DNA of 16,842 nt from the NCBI RefSeq assembly GCF_946998255.1, contig NZ_CAMPYN010000024.1, forward strand, positions 1-16,842. The letters are read 5' to 3'. The stretch's first letter is position 1. Every line of letters starts with the position of its first letter. Source of the DNA: an uncultured Helcococcus sp. (GTDB lineage: Bacteria; Bacillota; Clostridia; Tissierellales; Peptoniphilaceae). A program made the position numbers and the translations under genes. This document shows positions 6,539 to 15,089 of this stretch, in pieces. Under the pieces are notes generated by a model. That model worked only from the letters and a program-made list of their open reading frames with translations. It did not search any database and had not been told where the DNA came from.

Positions 6539-7669
6539 ATGGGAGCTTTAGAATTTGAATTAATTAAAAAAGATAGTAAATCCAATGCAAGAGTTGGTAA
6601 AATTACAACTCCACATGGAGAGATCAATACACCTATATTTATGCCTGTTGGTACAAGGGCTACTGTAAAAACTATGACAGTAGAAGAACTTGAAGAATTA
6701 GGTGCTGAAATTATTTTAGGAAACACCTACCACTTATTCTTAAGACCAGGCGACGAACTAGTTGCTAAGGCAGGTGGCCTACACAAGTTTATGAATTGGG
6801 ATAGACCAATACTTACAGACAGTGGTGGATTCCAAGTCTTTTCTTTAGGACATATAAATAAGATTGAGGAAGAAGGAGTAACCTTTAAATCACATTATGA
6901 TGGTTCCTATCAATTTATTTCACCTGAAATTTCAATGAAAATCCAACAAAATCTAGGTGCAGATATAATGATGGCATTTGATGAATGTGTATATCCTGAA
7001 GCTACAAAAGAATATGTGGCTGAGTCTTTAGAAATGACATTGAGATGGTTGGATAGGTGTATAAAGGCTCATACTAACAAAAATCAAGCCTTATTTGCTA
7101 TTATCCAAGGAGGACTATTTAAGGATTTAAGGACAAAATCAGTTCAAGAAACCCTTAAGAGGGACAAGGATATTGATGGTTATGCTATAGGTGGTTTAAG
7201 TGTTGGTGAAACAAAAGAAGAAATGATTGAATTGTTAAGACATACAACACCACAATTACCAGAGCACAAACCTAGATACAACATGGGTGTTGGTACACCT
7301 GATTACTTATTTGAATCTGTAGAAGCTGGTATTGATATGGCTGATTGTGTATTACCTACTAGAATAGCTAGAAATGGTGCAGCCATGACATCAGAAGGGC
7401 AACTAAATATTAGAAATGCTAAATATAAAGAAGATTTCACACCAGTTGACCATGAATGTGATTGCTATACATGTAAAAACTATACAAGAGCCTATGTAAG
7501 ACACTTGATAAATGTAAATGAAGTTTTAGGTATGAGGTTGTTAAGTTATCACAACCTATATTTCTTAACTCATTTGATGGAAAAAATTAGAGAATCTATA
7601 ATGGAAGATAGGTTCCTAGAATTTAAAAACGAATTTTATGTAAAATACGGTTATACTAAGGAGGACTAA
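6539..7669 (+). CDS. tgt: Queuine/preQ1 tRNA-guanine transglycosylase Tgt
   Basis: Tgt swaps guanine 34 of tRNAs with GUN anticodons for preQ1, which QueA then modifies. The 376 residues form the expected TIM-barrel enzyme. D94 in TDSGGFQ is the general acid/base and D269 in DCVLPTR the nucleophile. Their spacing, and that to the zinc ligands C307, C309, C312 and H338 (CDCYTC and SYHN), matches the Zymomonas enzyme (D280, C318, C320, C323, H349) with a constant offset of 11. The GGLSVGE motif (218-224) is intact. The last codons (Lys-Glu-Asp) supply the AAGGAGG ribosome binding site of yajC. Confidence 0.97.
   Translation: MGALEFELIKKDSKSNARVGKITTPHGEINTPIFMPVGTRATVKTMTVEELEELGAEIILGNTYHLFLRPGDELVAKAGGLHKFMNWDRPILTDSGGFQVFSLGHINKIEEEGVTFKSHYDGSYQFISPEISMKIQQNLGADIMMAFDECVYPEATKEYVAESLEMTLRWLDRCIKAHTNKNQALFAIIQGGLFKDLRTKSVQETLKRDKDIDGYAIGGLSVGETKEEMIELLRHTTPQLPEHKPRYNMGVGTPDYLFESVEAGIDMADCVLPTRIARNGAAMTSEGQLNIRNAKYKEDFTPVDHECDCYTCKNYTRAYVRHLINVNEVLGMRLLSYHNLYFLTHLMEKIRESIMEDRFLEFKNEFYVKYGYTKED
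7574..7602 (+). promoter_or_regulatory. Candidate internal promoter ahead of yajC
   Basis: Inside the 3' end of tgt, TTGATG (7574-7579) and a perfect TATAAT (7597-7602) are separated by exactly 17 bp. A start near 7609 would give yajC a leader of about 60 nt. TATAAT words are frequent in AT-rich coding sequence, so this is only a candidate. Confidence 0.3.
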
Positions 7670-7670
7670 T

Positions 7671-8273
7671 ATGTTATTAACCAATGCAGCTGGTTCACCA
7701 GCACAATTACTATCACCACTTTTAATGTTTGCTTTAGTAGGAGGTTTCTTCTACTTTATGATAATCAGGCCACAAAAGAAACAAAGTCAAGAATTTAAAA
7801 AGACTTTAGAAAGTCTTAAAGTTGGAGATAAAATAGTTACAAGAGGCGGAATTAAAGGTGAAGTTGTAGAATTAAAAAATGATTCATTTGTAATAGAAAC
7901 AGCAGGATCATCAAGATTAGAATTATTAAAACAGTCTCTATCATATATTGATTCAGATCCAGCATCTAATCCACACCTAACAAAAACACCTGTAGGAAAT
8001 CTAGATTATGGTAATGATGATAGATTTATAAATAAATTAGAAGAATTAAAAACAAATAATACTACTACAGAAGACTATGATATGTTATTAGTTGACATAT
8101 TTGAATATGTTGTTGTTGAAGATGCAGCAGATTTTGATTCAATTAGTTCTAAATTTAGACTACCAGAAGATAGAACTGAAAAAATCATGGGGCAATTAGA
8201 AGATCTAGGAATTATTAGTAAAGACTTATTAACAGCTAAGAGAGAAATCTTAATAGACCCTAGACAAGATTAG
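7671..8273 (+). CDS. yajC: YajC-family translocon subunit with C-terminal FtsK-gamma-like winged helix
   Basis: YajC is a small single-span inner-membrane partner of SecDF-SecYEG. Residues 1-94 are a complete YajC: a short N terminus, one membrane segment (about 14-32), the family mark IIRPQKKQSQEF (31-42), then LKVGDKIVTRGGIKGEVV (49-66) and a strand-rich end. Most family members stop near 85-115 residues, whereas this one has 200. After a polar linker (about 95-134), residues 137-194 align without gaps to the gamma winged-helix domain of FtsK as I remember it. Shared points include the KFR core, R168, the QLEDLGII recognition/turn stretch and a final REIL. The extension would be cytoplasmic. 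AAGGAGG at 7658-7664 gives a strong start, and a terminator follows. The YajC part is certain; the gamma-like assignment is by eye. Confidence 0.9.
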   Translation: MLLTNAAGSPAQLLSPLLMFALVGGFFYFMIIRPQKKQSQEFKKTLESLKVGDKIVTRGGIKGEVVELKNDSFVIETAGSSRLELLKQSLSYIDSDPASNPHLTKTPVGNLDYGNDDRFINKLEELKTNNTTTEDYDMLLVDIFEYVVVEDAADFDSISSKFRLPEDRTEKIMGQLEDLGIISKDLLTAKREILIDPRQD

Positions 8274-8276
8274 GAG

Positions 8277-8310
8277 AAAAAATGAAAAGTTTTTACTTTT
8301 CATTTTTTTT
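8277..8310 (+). terminator. Intrinsic terminator between yajC and recJ
   Basis: A perfect 14-bp inverted repeat, AAAAAATGAAAAGT (8277-8290) with ACTTTTCATTTTTT (8295-8308), has a TTTT loop and a T-run as tail. It starts 3 nt after the yajC stop. The stem is AT-rich (three G-C pairs), so it may be leaky and allow partial read-through into recJ, which otherwise has no obvious promoter. Confidence 0.8.
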
Positions 8311-8323
8311 ATAAGGAAGATAA

Positions 8324-10075
8324 ATGGAAAAATGGTTTATATTAAATAATTATGAAACTTACAAAAAAATAGCTACAGATGGTAATTTTACAGACTTACA
8401 AAAGAGAATTTTAGCTAATAGGGAATTAACAAGTGAATCTGAAAAGAAGGCAATATTCTCAAATTCAATAGAAGACTTATATAGTCCTTTTGAATTAAAG
8501 AATATGAAAAGTGCTATAGAAATATTTATGGAAGCTATAAGACAAAGAAAAAAAATTCTTATTGTTGGTGACTATGACCAGGATGGGGTTGCAGCTACAG
8601 TTATTCTTTACAAGGCTATAAAGCTTTTTTATCAAGATGTAGACTATGCCATTCCTGATAGGATAGAGGATGGATATGGTTTAAATACTTCTATAGTCGA
8701 AAAGGCTAAAGAAGATGGTTACGAATTGATCATTACTTGTGACAATGGTATAGCTGCCTTTGAAGCTGTTAAGTTCGCTAAAGACTTAGGCATGACAGTC
8801 ATAGTAACTGACCACCATGAGCCGGCTAAAAAAGATGGAAAAGACTTATTGGTGGATGCTGATGCAATTATAAATCCACACTTACAAGACGACGAGTCTA
8901 GCTTCAAAGAAATTTGTGGAGCAAGTGTAGCTTTTAAATTTGTTTTGGGGCTTACAGAAATGTATGGCCATAGCCTAGGCATTGATAAAAACTACATCTA
9001 TAAACTTTCTCAATTCGCTGCCCTAGGCACTATCAGTGATATGATGCCTTTAGTAGATGAAAACAGGATATTAGTGAGACACGGGCTAGAACTACTTTCT
9101 AAAAGAGAAAATTTAGGTGTAAAAGCCTTATTGGAAGAATTACAATGGGACAAGGACGTAAGTGTATATACAGTCGGATTTTTAATAGGACCAAGTGTAA
9201 ATTCCTCTGGAAGACTTTATACTGCTAGACTTGGTGTAGAATTATTCATAGATAAAGATATAAATAATGTTAAGGAATATGCCAAAACATTAGTTGAATT
9301 AAATAATGAAAGAAAACAACTCACAAATGAAGCTATAGATATTGCTATCAAAAGAATTGAAGATGAAAAATTATATAATAATGATATAATTGTATTATAT
9401 GAAAAATCTATACATGAGAGTATTTGTGGCCTAGTTGCAGGTAGGATTAAGGACAAATATAATAGACCTACAATAATTTTAACATCATCAAGCAAAGATG
9501 ATATAATCAAAGGATCAGGAAGGTCTATACCATCCTATAATATGTTTGAAGAATTAAACGAAATTAGAGACATGTTTGAAGCCTTTGGTGGCCATGCTAT
9601 GGCTTGTGGTTTGAGTATAGATCCAAAAAAATTAGATGAATTTTCTAGATTATTAAATGATAAGTCTAAGTTGAAGGAAGAAGACTTCATAAAAGAAGTT
9701 AATATTGATGATCTATTGACTTTCAATATAATCAATAGAAATATGATAAAGGAAATAGACCAGCTAAGACCTTTTGGTTTAGGCTTTGCTGAACCGATAT
9801 TTGCAAGTAGAAATGTAGAAGTGATTGATGTTAAAATATTAGGTCAAAATAGAAATGTTTTGAAATTGATACTAAGAGATAAAAATAACACCTTAGAAGC
9901 TATAGCCTTTAATTTAGAAAATTTATATGAGAAATTTGAAGACAAATATAATTTTACAAGTAAAGAAGATTTACTATTATTAAAAAATAAAATTGTAGAC
10001 ATAGTCTATAAACTAACTATAAATGAATTTATGGGACAATCCAATATTCAGCTAAATATAGTTACAATGAGGTAA
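8324..10075 (+). CDS. recJ: Single-stranded-DNA-specific exonuclease RecJ
   Basis: RecJ degrades single-stranded DNA 5' to 3' in recombination, mismatch and base-excision repair. The 583 residues cover a standard RecJ core. The DHH phosphoesterase motifs are present: DYDQDG (83-88), CDNG (139-142), TDHH (162-165) and GASVAFK. The second domain carries NSSGRL, the DHHA1-type GGHAMACGLS, and a C-terminal OB-like part (about 470-583). AAGGA at 8313-8317 precedes the ATG. Commonly seen clostridial neighbours secD/secF (before) and apt (after) are absent. rel starts 1 nt after the stop, so recJ and rel are co-translated. Confidence 0.95.
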   Translation: MEKWFILNNYETYKKIATDGNFTDLQKRILANRELTSESEKKAIFSNSIEDLYSPFELKNMKSAIEIFMEAIRQRKKILIVGDYDQDGVAATVILYKAIKLFYQDVDYAIPDRIEDGYGLNTSIVEKAKEDGYELIITCDNGIAAFEAVKFAKDLGMTVIVTDHHEPAKKDGKDLLVDADAIINPHLQDDESSFKEICGASVAFKFVLGLTEMYGHSLGIDKNYIYKLSQFAALGTISDMMPLVDENRILVRHGLELLSKRENLGVKALLEELQWDKDVSVYTVGFLIGPSVNSSGRLYTARLGVELFIDKDINNVKEYAKTLVELNNERKQLTNEAIDIAIKRIEDEKLYNNDIIVLYEKSIHESICGLVAGRIKDKYNRPTIILTSSSKDDIIKGSGRSIPSYNMFEELNEIRDMFEAFGGHAMACGLSIDPKKLDEFSRLLNDKSKLKEEDFIKEVNIDDLLTFNIINRNMIKEIDQLRPFGLGFAEPIFASRNVEVIDVKILGQNRNVLKLILRDKNNTLEAIAFNLENLYEKFEDKYNFTSKEDLLLLKNKIVDIVYKLTINEFMGQSNIQLNIVTMR

Positions 10076-10076
10076 T

Positions 10077-12221
10077 ATGTTAGAAAAATTAATTGAAGCG
10101 GTAAAAAAATATAATAAAAACACTGATGTGGCTTTAATAACTAAGGCTTATAAACTTGCGGAAGAAAAACACAAGGGACAAGTGCGTAATTCCGGTGAAG
10201 CTTATATAGTTCATCCTCTTGCAGTAGCTATGATTTTAGCCCAATTAGAAATGGATGATGAGACAATTTGTGCAGGGTTGATGCACGATGTCTTGGAAGA
10301 TACTGACTATAGCAAAGAAGAAATGATAAATGAGTTTGGTAGGGAAATCACAGAACTAGTTGATGGAGTTACCAAGCTTAAAAATCTTCAATATAAGTCG
10401 AAAGAAGAAGCTCAAATAGAAAGTATCCGTAAGATGGTCCTTGCAATGGCTAATGATATAAGAGTTATTATTATAAAACTTGCTGACCGTCTTCACAACA
10501 TGAGGACTTTAGAGTACAAAAATAGAGAGAAACAAATTTCTACAGCCAAGGAAACTCTTGAAATATATGTGCCTATAGCTCATAGACTTGGGATTAACTC
10601 TGTTAAGTGGGAATTAGAAGACCTCTGCTTAAGATACATAGATCCTGTTTCTTATTATAGTGTTGCCCAACAGATAGATACAAAGAGATCTGAAAGAGAA
10701 CATCAAATAGAAAAAATTATCCAGATTTTATCTGATGAATTGAAAAAGATAAATATCGACTTTACTATTACTGGTAGACCAAAAGGTATATACAGTATTT
10801 GGAATAAGATGAAAAAACAAGATACAAGTATAGATAATATATTTGACTTGATTGCTGTGAGGGTTATAGTAAAGGAAATCTCGGAATGTTATGCAGTATT
10901 AGGTATTGTTCATAATCTATGGAAGCCAATACCTGGCAGGTTTAAGGATTATATAGCCATGCCAAAGCCAAACTTTTACCAATCCCTTCATACCACAGTT
11001 ATTGGTGAAAAGGGACAGGTTTTTGAAGTTCAAATAAGAACTGAAGAAATGCACAAAAACGCTGAGTTTGGTATTGCCAACCACTGGCAATATAAGGAAG
11101 GTAAAAAGAAAGCTTCAAACTTTGACAATAGATTAAATTGGATTAGACAACTTATAGAATGGGGTAAGGACACTTCAGCTTATGAATTTATGGATTCCTT
11201 TAAGGGAGACCTATTTAATGATGAGGTTTATGTATTTACACCAAATGGAGATGTGGTTGACCTAGCTAAAGGTGCAACACCTATAGACTTTGCCTACAGG
11301 GTTCACTCAGAAGTTGGGAATACAACTGTTGGAGCCAAGGTAAATGGTAAGATAGTTTCTTTAGACTATAAGTTAAAAACAGGAGATATTGTAAATATAC
11401 TTACTTCAAAAAATTCATCCGGACCAAACCTAGACTGGTTAGAATTTGTAGTATCTTCAAATGCTAAAAACAAGATAAAGGCATATTTTAAGAAGCAATC
11501 TAGAGAAAATAATATTGAAAATGGTAAAGAATTATTAGAAAATAATCTTAAAGCAAAAGAGTATGACTTAAAGGTTATCCTATCAAATGAATTTTTAGAC
11601 TACCTACTTGACAAGTACAATAATTCATCAATGGACAATATCTATGCAGCTATTGGTAGTGGTTCTACAAATGTTGAAACCATAGCAAGAATCTTAGAGA
11701 AAAAATATGATGAAAAATATGGAGAAAAAGAAGACCAGTCAAATCTTATAAATAAGACTGATAGCAATACTTCTTCAAACTTAAGTGAAGGTATTATAAT
11801 TGACGATTTAACCAATCTTGATATTAAATTTGCTAAATGTTGTTCACCTGTACCAGGTGATCCGGTAATTGGTTATATTACAACAGGTAGAGGAATTACA
11901 GTTCATAGGAAAAATTGTGTAAATGTAAGAAACTTAACCAACAAAGATAGATTTATAAAGGTTCAGTGGAATATAAATACAGAATCAGAATTCCCAATAG
12001 TTATAAATATTATCAGTTTAGATAGGCCAGGTTACCTAGCTGATTTGACCAAAGAACTATCAAAAAATGGATACAACATCATATCCATTCGTTCTAAAAT
12101 CAATGCTGATGGAACCATACTTATCCAATTAAGTATCAAGGTTAAATCTAACAATGAAAGTGAAACAATTTTTAGAAGTGTTAAGAAGATAGACGGTACA
12201 TTAAACGTATTTAGGGAGTAG
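10077..12221 (+). CDS. relA: Bifunctional (p)ppGpp synthetase/hydrolase Rel
   Basis: This is the long RSH enzyme that makes and degrades (p)ppGpp in the stringent response, bound to or free of the ribosome. The 714 residues contain every domain. The HD hydrolase has R37, H46, H70-D71, E74-D75 (EDTD) and D137 intact, so hydrolysis should be active. The synthetase has RPKGIYSIWNKMKK, RFKD (288-291, the RxKD type of bifunctional enzymes, not the ExDD of RelA-only enzymes), YQSLHT and E317 in EVQIRT. A TGS domain follows (about 380-446), then a helical region, a zinc-finger-like CC...H...C (588, 589, 610, 614) and a C-terminal ACT domain (about 638-714). GAGG within the last recJ codons is the ribosome binding site. 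Confidence 0.96.
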   Translation: MLEKLIEAVKKYNKNTDVALITKAYKLAEEKHKGQVRNSGEAYIVHPLAVAMILAQLEMDDETICAGLMHDVLEDTDYSKEEMINEFGREITELVDGVTKLKNLQYKSKEEAQIESIRKMVLAMANDIRVIIIKLADRLHNMRTLEYKNREKQISTAKETLEIYVPIAHRLGINSVKWELEDLCLRYIDPVSYYSVAQQIDTKRSEREHQIEKIIQILSDELKKINIDFTITGRPKGIYSIWNKMKKQDTSIDNIFDLIAVRVIVKEISECYAVLGIVHNLWKPIPGRFKDYIAMPKPNFYQSLHTTVIGEKGQVFEVQIRTEEMHKNAEFGIANHWQYKEGKKKASNFDNRLNWIRQLIEWGKDTSAYEFMDSFKGDLFNDEVYVFTPNGDVVDLAKGATPIDFAYRVHSEVGNTTVGAKVNGKIVSLDYKLKTGDIVNILTSKNSSGPNLDWLEFVVSSNAKNKIKAYFKKQSRENNIENGKELLENNLKAKEYDLKVILSNEFLDYLLDKYNNSSMDNIYAAIGSGSTNVETIARILEKKYDEKYGEKEDQSNLINKTDSNTSSNLSEGIIIDDLTNLDIKFAKCCSPVPGDPVIGYITTGRGITVHRKNCVNVRNLTNKDRFIKVQWNINTESEFPIVINIISLDRPGYLADLTKELSKNGYNIISIRSKINADGTILIQLSIKVKSNNESETIFRSVKKIDGTLNVFRE

Positions 12222-12223
12222 TT

Positions 12224-12673
12224 TTGAGAGCATTAGTACAAAGAGTAAAAAAAGTTGACTTATCTGTAGATGGAGAATTATATTCAAAAATTAACCAAGG
12301 CTTACTTGTATTTTTAGGTGTATCCAACGAAGATGACACAAGTGATATTGATTATCTAATCAGAAAAATTACAGGTTTACGTATTTTTTCAGATGAAGAC
12401 GATAAGATGAATTTATCTGTCAAAGATACAGATGGTGAAATAATGCTTGTTTCACAATTTACCTTATACGGTGATGTAAGAAAAGGCTTTAGGCCATCCT
12501 TTAGCCAATCAGCAAATGGAGAAAAGGCCGAGGACTTATACTTGGAATTTGTGGAAAGATTAAAAAATGAATTTCCAAAAGTCCAAACTGGTAAGTTTGC
12601 AGCTGATATGCAAATATCCTTGATAAATGATGGACCAGTAACCATACAAATCGACTCAAAGAAAGAATACTAG
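12224..12673 (+). CDS. dtd: D-aminoacyl-tRNA deacylase Dtd (TTG start)
   Basis: Dtd removes D-amino acids (and Gly from tRNA-Ala) from mischarged tRNA, an editing step that keeps protein synthesis homochiral. The 149 residues match the family. The N terminus MRALVQRV is typical and fixes the start at a TTG codon, 5 nt after GGGAG (12214-12218), rather than at a later ATG. The active-site motifs SQFTLYG (77-83) and NDGPVT (135-140, the Gly-cisPro gate) are both present. It lies 2 nt after rel, the common rel-dtd pairing in Firmicutes. The weak start codon could lower its expression relative to rel. Confidence 0.95.
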   Translation: MRALVQRVKKVDLSVDGELYSKINQGLLVFLGVSNEDDTSDIDYLIRKITGLRIFSDEDDKMNLSVKDTDGEIMLVSQFTLYGDVRKGFRPSFSQSANGEKAEDLYLEFVERLKNEFPKVQTGKFAADMQISLINDGPVTIQIDSKKEY

Positions 12674-12681
12674 GAGTTAAA

Positions 12682-13317
12682 ATGAAATTGAAGTTGTTAA
12701 AAGATGGCAACAATCCAATGAATACAAATTCATATCTAATCTATGATGAAGAAAGTAAAAATGCATGGATTATAGATGCATCTAACGAAAGTAAATTATT
12801 CATAGATACAATTGAAAAATTAGGTCTTAAGGTAAATTACTTATTACTTACACATGGACACTGGGACCATATAATTGCAGCAGACTTTTGGAGAAAAAAT
12901 TACAAGGTTAAGATCGTGGCTCATGAAAAGTGTAAAGATTATTTAACTAATCCCATGTTGAATTTAAGTGGTCTTTACTCTGATATAGATGAATTAAATT
13001 TAGATGCTGACTTTTATCTGAAAGGTGATCATGGTAAGTTTGAAATATTTGAATACTACCATACACCTGGCCATTCTTATGACCATCTAATTTATAAACT
13101 TGGAAATGAACTCGTATTTTCTGGTGATTTAGTTTTTCAACATTCAGTTGGTAGGACTGATTTACCAGGTTCAAATCCTAAAGATTTGATAAATTCTATT
13201 AGAAATATATTTTATAAAAATTGTGATGACCAAGCTATTATTTTACCAGGACATGGTAACAATTCCCTGGTAAAAGAAGAAAAAGAAAACAATCCATATG
13301 TACCATTAGAGGAGTAA
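12682..13317 (+). CDS. Metallo-beta-lactamase-fold hydrolase (glyoxalase II-like)
   Basis: The 211-residue product is a cytosolic di-metal hydrolase of the YcbL/glyoxalase II-like group common beside rel and dtd in Firmicutes. The metal site is complete: THGHWDH (57-63: H58, H60, D62, H63), H131 in HTPGH, D149 in SGDLVF and H191 in PGHGN. GRTDLPGS (after residue 155) is typical of the group. The C-terminal substrate-binding domain of classical glyoxalase II is missing, so glutathione thioester hydrolysis cannot be assumed and the substrate is unknown. AGGAG overlaps the dtd stop, 8 nt before this ATG. Confidence 0.9.
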   Translation: MKLKLLKDGNNPMNTNSYLIYDEESKNAWIIDASNESKLFIDTIEKLGLKVNYLLLTHGHWDHIIAADFWRKNYKVKIVAHEKCKDYLTNPMLNLSGLYSDIDELNLDADFYLKGDHGKFEIFEYYHTPGHSYDHLIYKLGNELVFSGDLVFQHSVGRTDLPGSNPKDLINSIRNIFYKNCDDQAIILPGHGNNSLVKEEKENNPYVPLEE

Positions 13318-13319
13318 AA

Positions 13320-15074
13320 ATGAAAAGAACAAACTATTGTGGTCAATTAAATTTGGACAATTTAAATGAAGAAGTAATTTTAAAAGGTTGGGTGCAAAAA
13401 ACTAGAGACCTAGGACCACTTCTATTTGTAGACTTAAGAGACAAAACAGGAATCACCCAATTAGTTTTCAAGAAAGATGACAATGAAGACTTATATTTAA
13501 GGTCTAAAGAATTAAAATCAGAATATGTTATAGGAATAACTGGTAAAGTTTCAGAAAGAGAATCTAAAAACCCAGATATACCAACAGGTGATATAGAAGT
13601 TATAGTAAGTGAATTAAAAGTTTATGACAAGGCTCAAACTCCACCAATTTATATAAAAGATGGGGACAATGCATCAGAAGACTTAAGATTAAAATATAGG
13701 TATTTAGACTTAAGAAAACATTCTATGCAAGAAACATTAAAAATGAGAGCTGAAATTGTTAAGGCCTTTAGAGACTTCTTATATGAAAATGACTTTGTTG
13801 AAGTTGAAACTCCATTCTTAATGAAGCCAACACCTGAAGGAGCTAGAGACTACGTAGTACCATCAAGAGTACACCCTGGTTCATTTTACGCCTTACCTCA
13901 GTCACCACAGTTATATAAGCAATTGTTGATGATTGGTGGACTTGATAGGTATTACCAAGTTGCTAAATGTTTTAGAGATGAAGACTTAAGAGCAAATAGA
14001 CAACCGGAGTTTACCCAAGTTGACTTAGAAATGTCCTTTGTAGACGAAGAAGATGTAATTGAAATTAATGAAAGACTTATCCAATATATTTTCAAACAAG
14101 TTAAAAACATTGACCTTCCAGTACCATTCCCAAGATTAACCTACAAGGAAGCTATGGAAAGATTTGGTTCTGACAAACCTGATTTAAGATATGGATTTGA
14201 AATCCAAGATATTTCAGACTTAGAAGCAGCAATTGAATTTAATCTATTTAATGATGCTGTTGCTGAAGGTAAAAAGATTAAAGCTATCAACTTCAATGGT
14301 TTAAGTAGCGAATATTCAAGAAAACAAATAGATAAATTAACTAAGGAAGTAAAAGGTATTGGGGCTTCAGGACTATTATGGTTTAGATATGAAGAAGGTG
14401 AAATAAAATCATCAATTAATAAATTCTTAAATGCTGATTTCAATGAAAAATTAATTGAAAGATTAAAACTAGAAGAAAATGACCTTGCCTTAGTTATTAT
14501 TGATAAAGAAGACAAGGCCCTAGACTACATGGGTAGCTTAAGAGTAATGGTTGCAAATAACCATGTTGAATTCAAAGATGATGATTATGCTATCACATGG
14601 ATAAATGAATTCCCAATGTTTGAATACAATGAAGAAGAAGATAGGTATGTTGCAAAACACCATCCATTTACACATCCTGTAGATGAAGACATTGAACTAT
14701 TGGAAAGTGAGCCTGAAAAAGTAAGGGCAAAGGCTTACGATATAGTTATCAATGGTGATGAAATGGGTGGAGGATCAATAAGGATCAACAATTCAGACCT
14801 ACAACAAAGACTATTTAAGGCTTTGAAATTGAGTGAAGAAGACATAGAAAGAAAATTTGGATTCTTTGTAGAAGCTCTTAAATATGGTACACCTCCACAT
14901 GGTGGTTTAGCCTTTGGTCTTGATAGGTTTGTAATGACCCTATTAAATAAGGCGAATATTAAAGATGTTATAGCCTTCCCTAAAACACAATCAGCTACAG
15001 ACTTGATGTCTCAAGCTCCAACAAAGGTGGAGGATGCTCAACTAGAAGAATTAGGATTAGAATTTAGAGATTAA
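13320..15074 (+). CDS. aspS: Aspartyl-tRNA synthetase
   Basis: AspRS is the class II enzyme that charges tRNA-Asp. The 584 residues are the bacterial type. They comprise an N-terminal anticodon-binding OB fold (about 1-105, GWVQKTRDLGPLLFVDLRD), the catalytic core with QSPQ (194-197), motif 2 FRDEDLR (218-224) and motif 3 GGLAFGLDRF (528-537), and an inserted GAD domain (about 285-410). L31 and K83 sit at the two positions reported to distinguish discriminating (Leu, Lys) from non-discriminating (His, Gly) bacterial AspRS. The enzyme is therefore probably specific for tRNA-Asp and not a source of Asp-tRNA-Asn. GGAG precedes the ATG 2 nt after the previous stop. Confidence 0.97.
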   Translation: MKRTNYCGQLNLDNLNEEVILKGWVQKTRDLGPLLFVDLRDKTGITQLVFKKDDNEDLYLRSKELKSEYVIGITGKVSERESKNPDIPTGDIEVIVSELKVYDKAQTPPIYIKDGDNASEDLRLKYRYLDLRKHSMQETLKMRAEIVKAFRDFLYENDFVEVETPFLMKPTPEGARDYVVPSRVHPGSFYALPQSPQLYKQLLMIGGLDRYYQVAKCFRDEDLRANRQPEFTQVDLEMSFVDEEDVIEINERLIQYIFKQVKNIDLPVPFPRLTYKEAMERFGSDKPDLRYGFEIQDISDLEAAIEFNLFNDAVAEGKKIKAINFNGLSSEYSRKQIDKLTKEVKGIGASGLLWFRYEEGEIKSSINKFLNADFNEKLIERLKLEENDLALVIIDKEDKALDYMGSLRVMVANNHVEFKDDDYAITWINEFPMFEYNEEEDRYVAKHHPFTHPVDEDIELLESEPEKVRAKAYDIVINGDEMGGGSIRINNSDLQQRLFKALKLSEEDIERKFGFFVEALKYGTPPHGGLAFGLDRFVMTLLNKANIKDVIAFPKTQSATDLMSQAPTKVEDAQLEELGLEFRD

Positions 15075-15089
15075 AATTAAGGAGCTAAT

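Noticed and set aside
13318..13330. A T-box or other leader riboswitch controlling aspS
   Set aside because: aspS starts 2 nt after the preceding gene, leaving no leader. No preQ1-type leader is present before queA-tgt either, where genes overlap.
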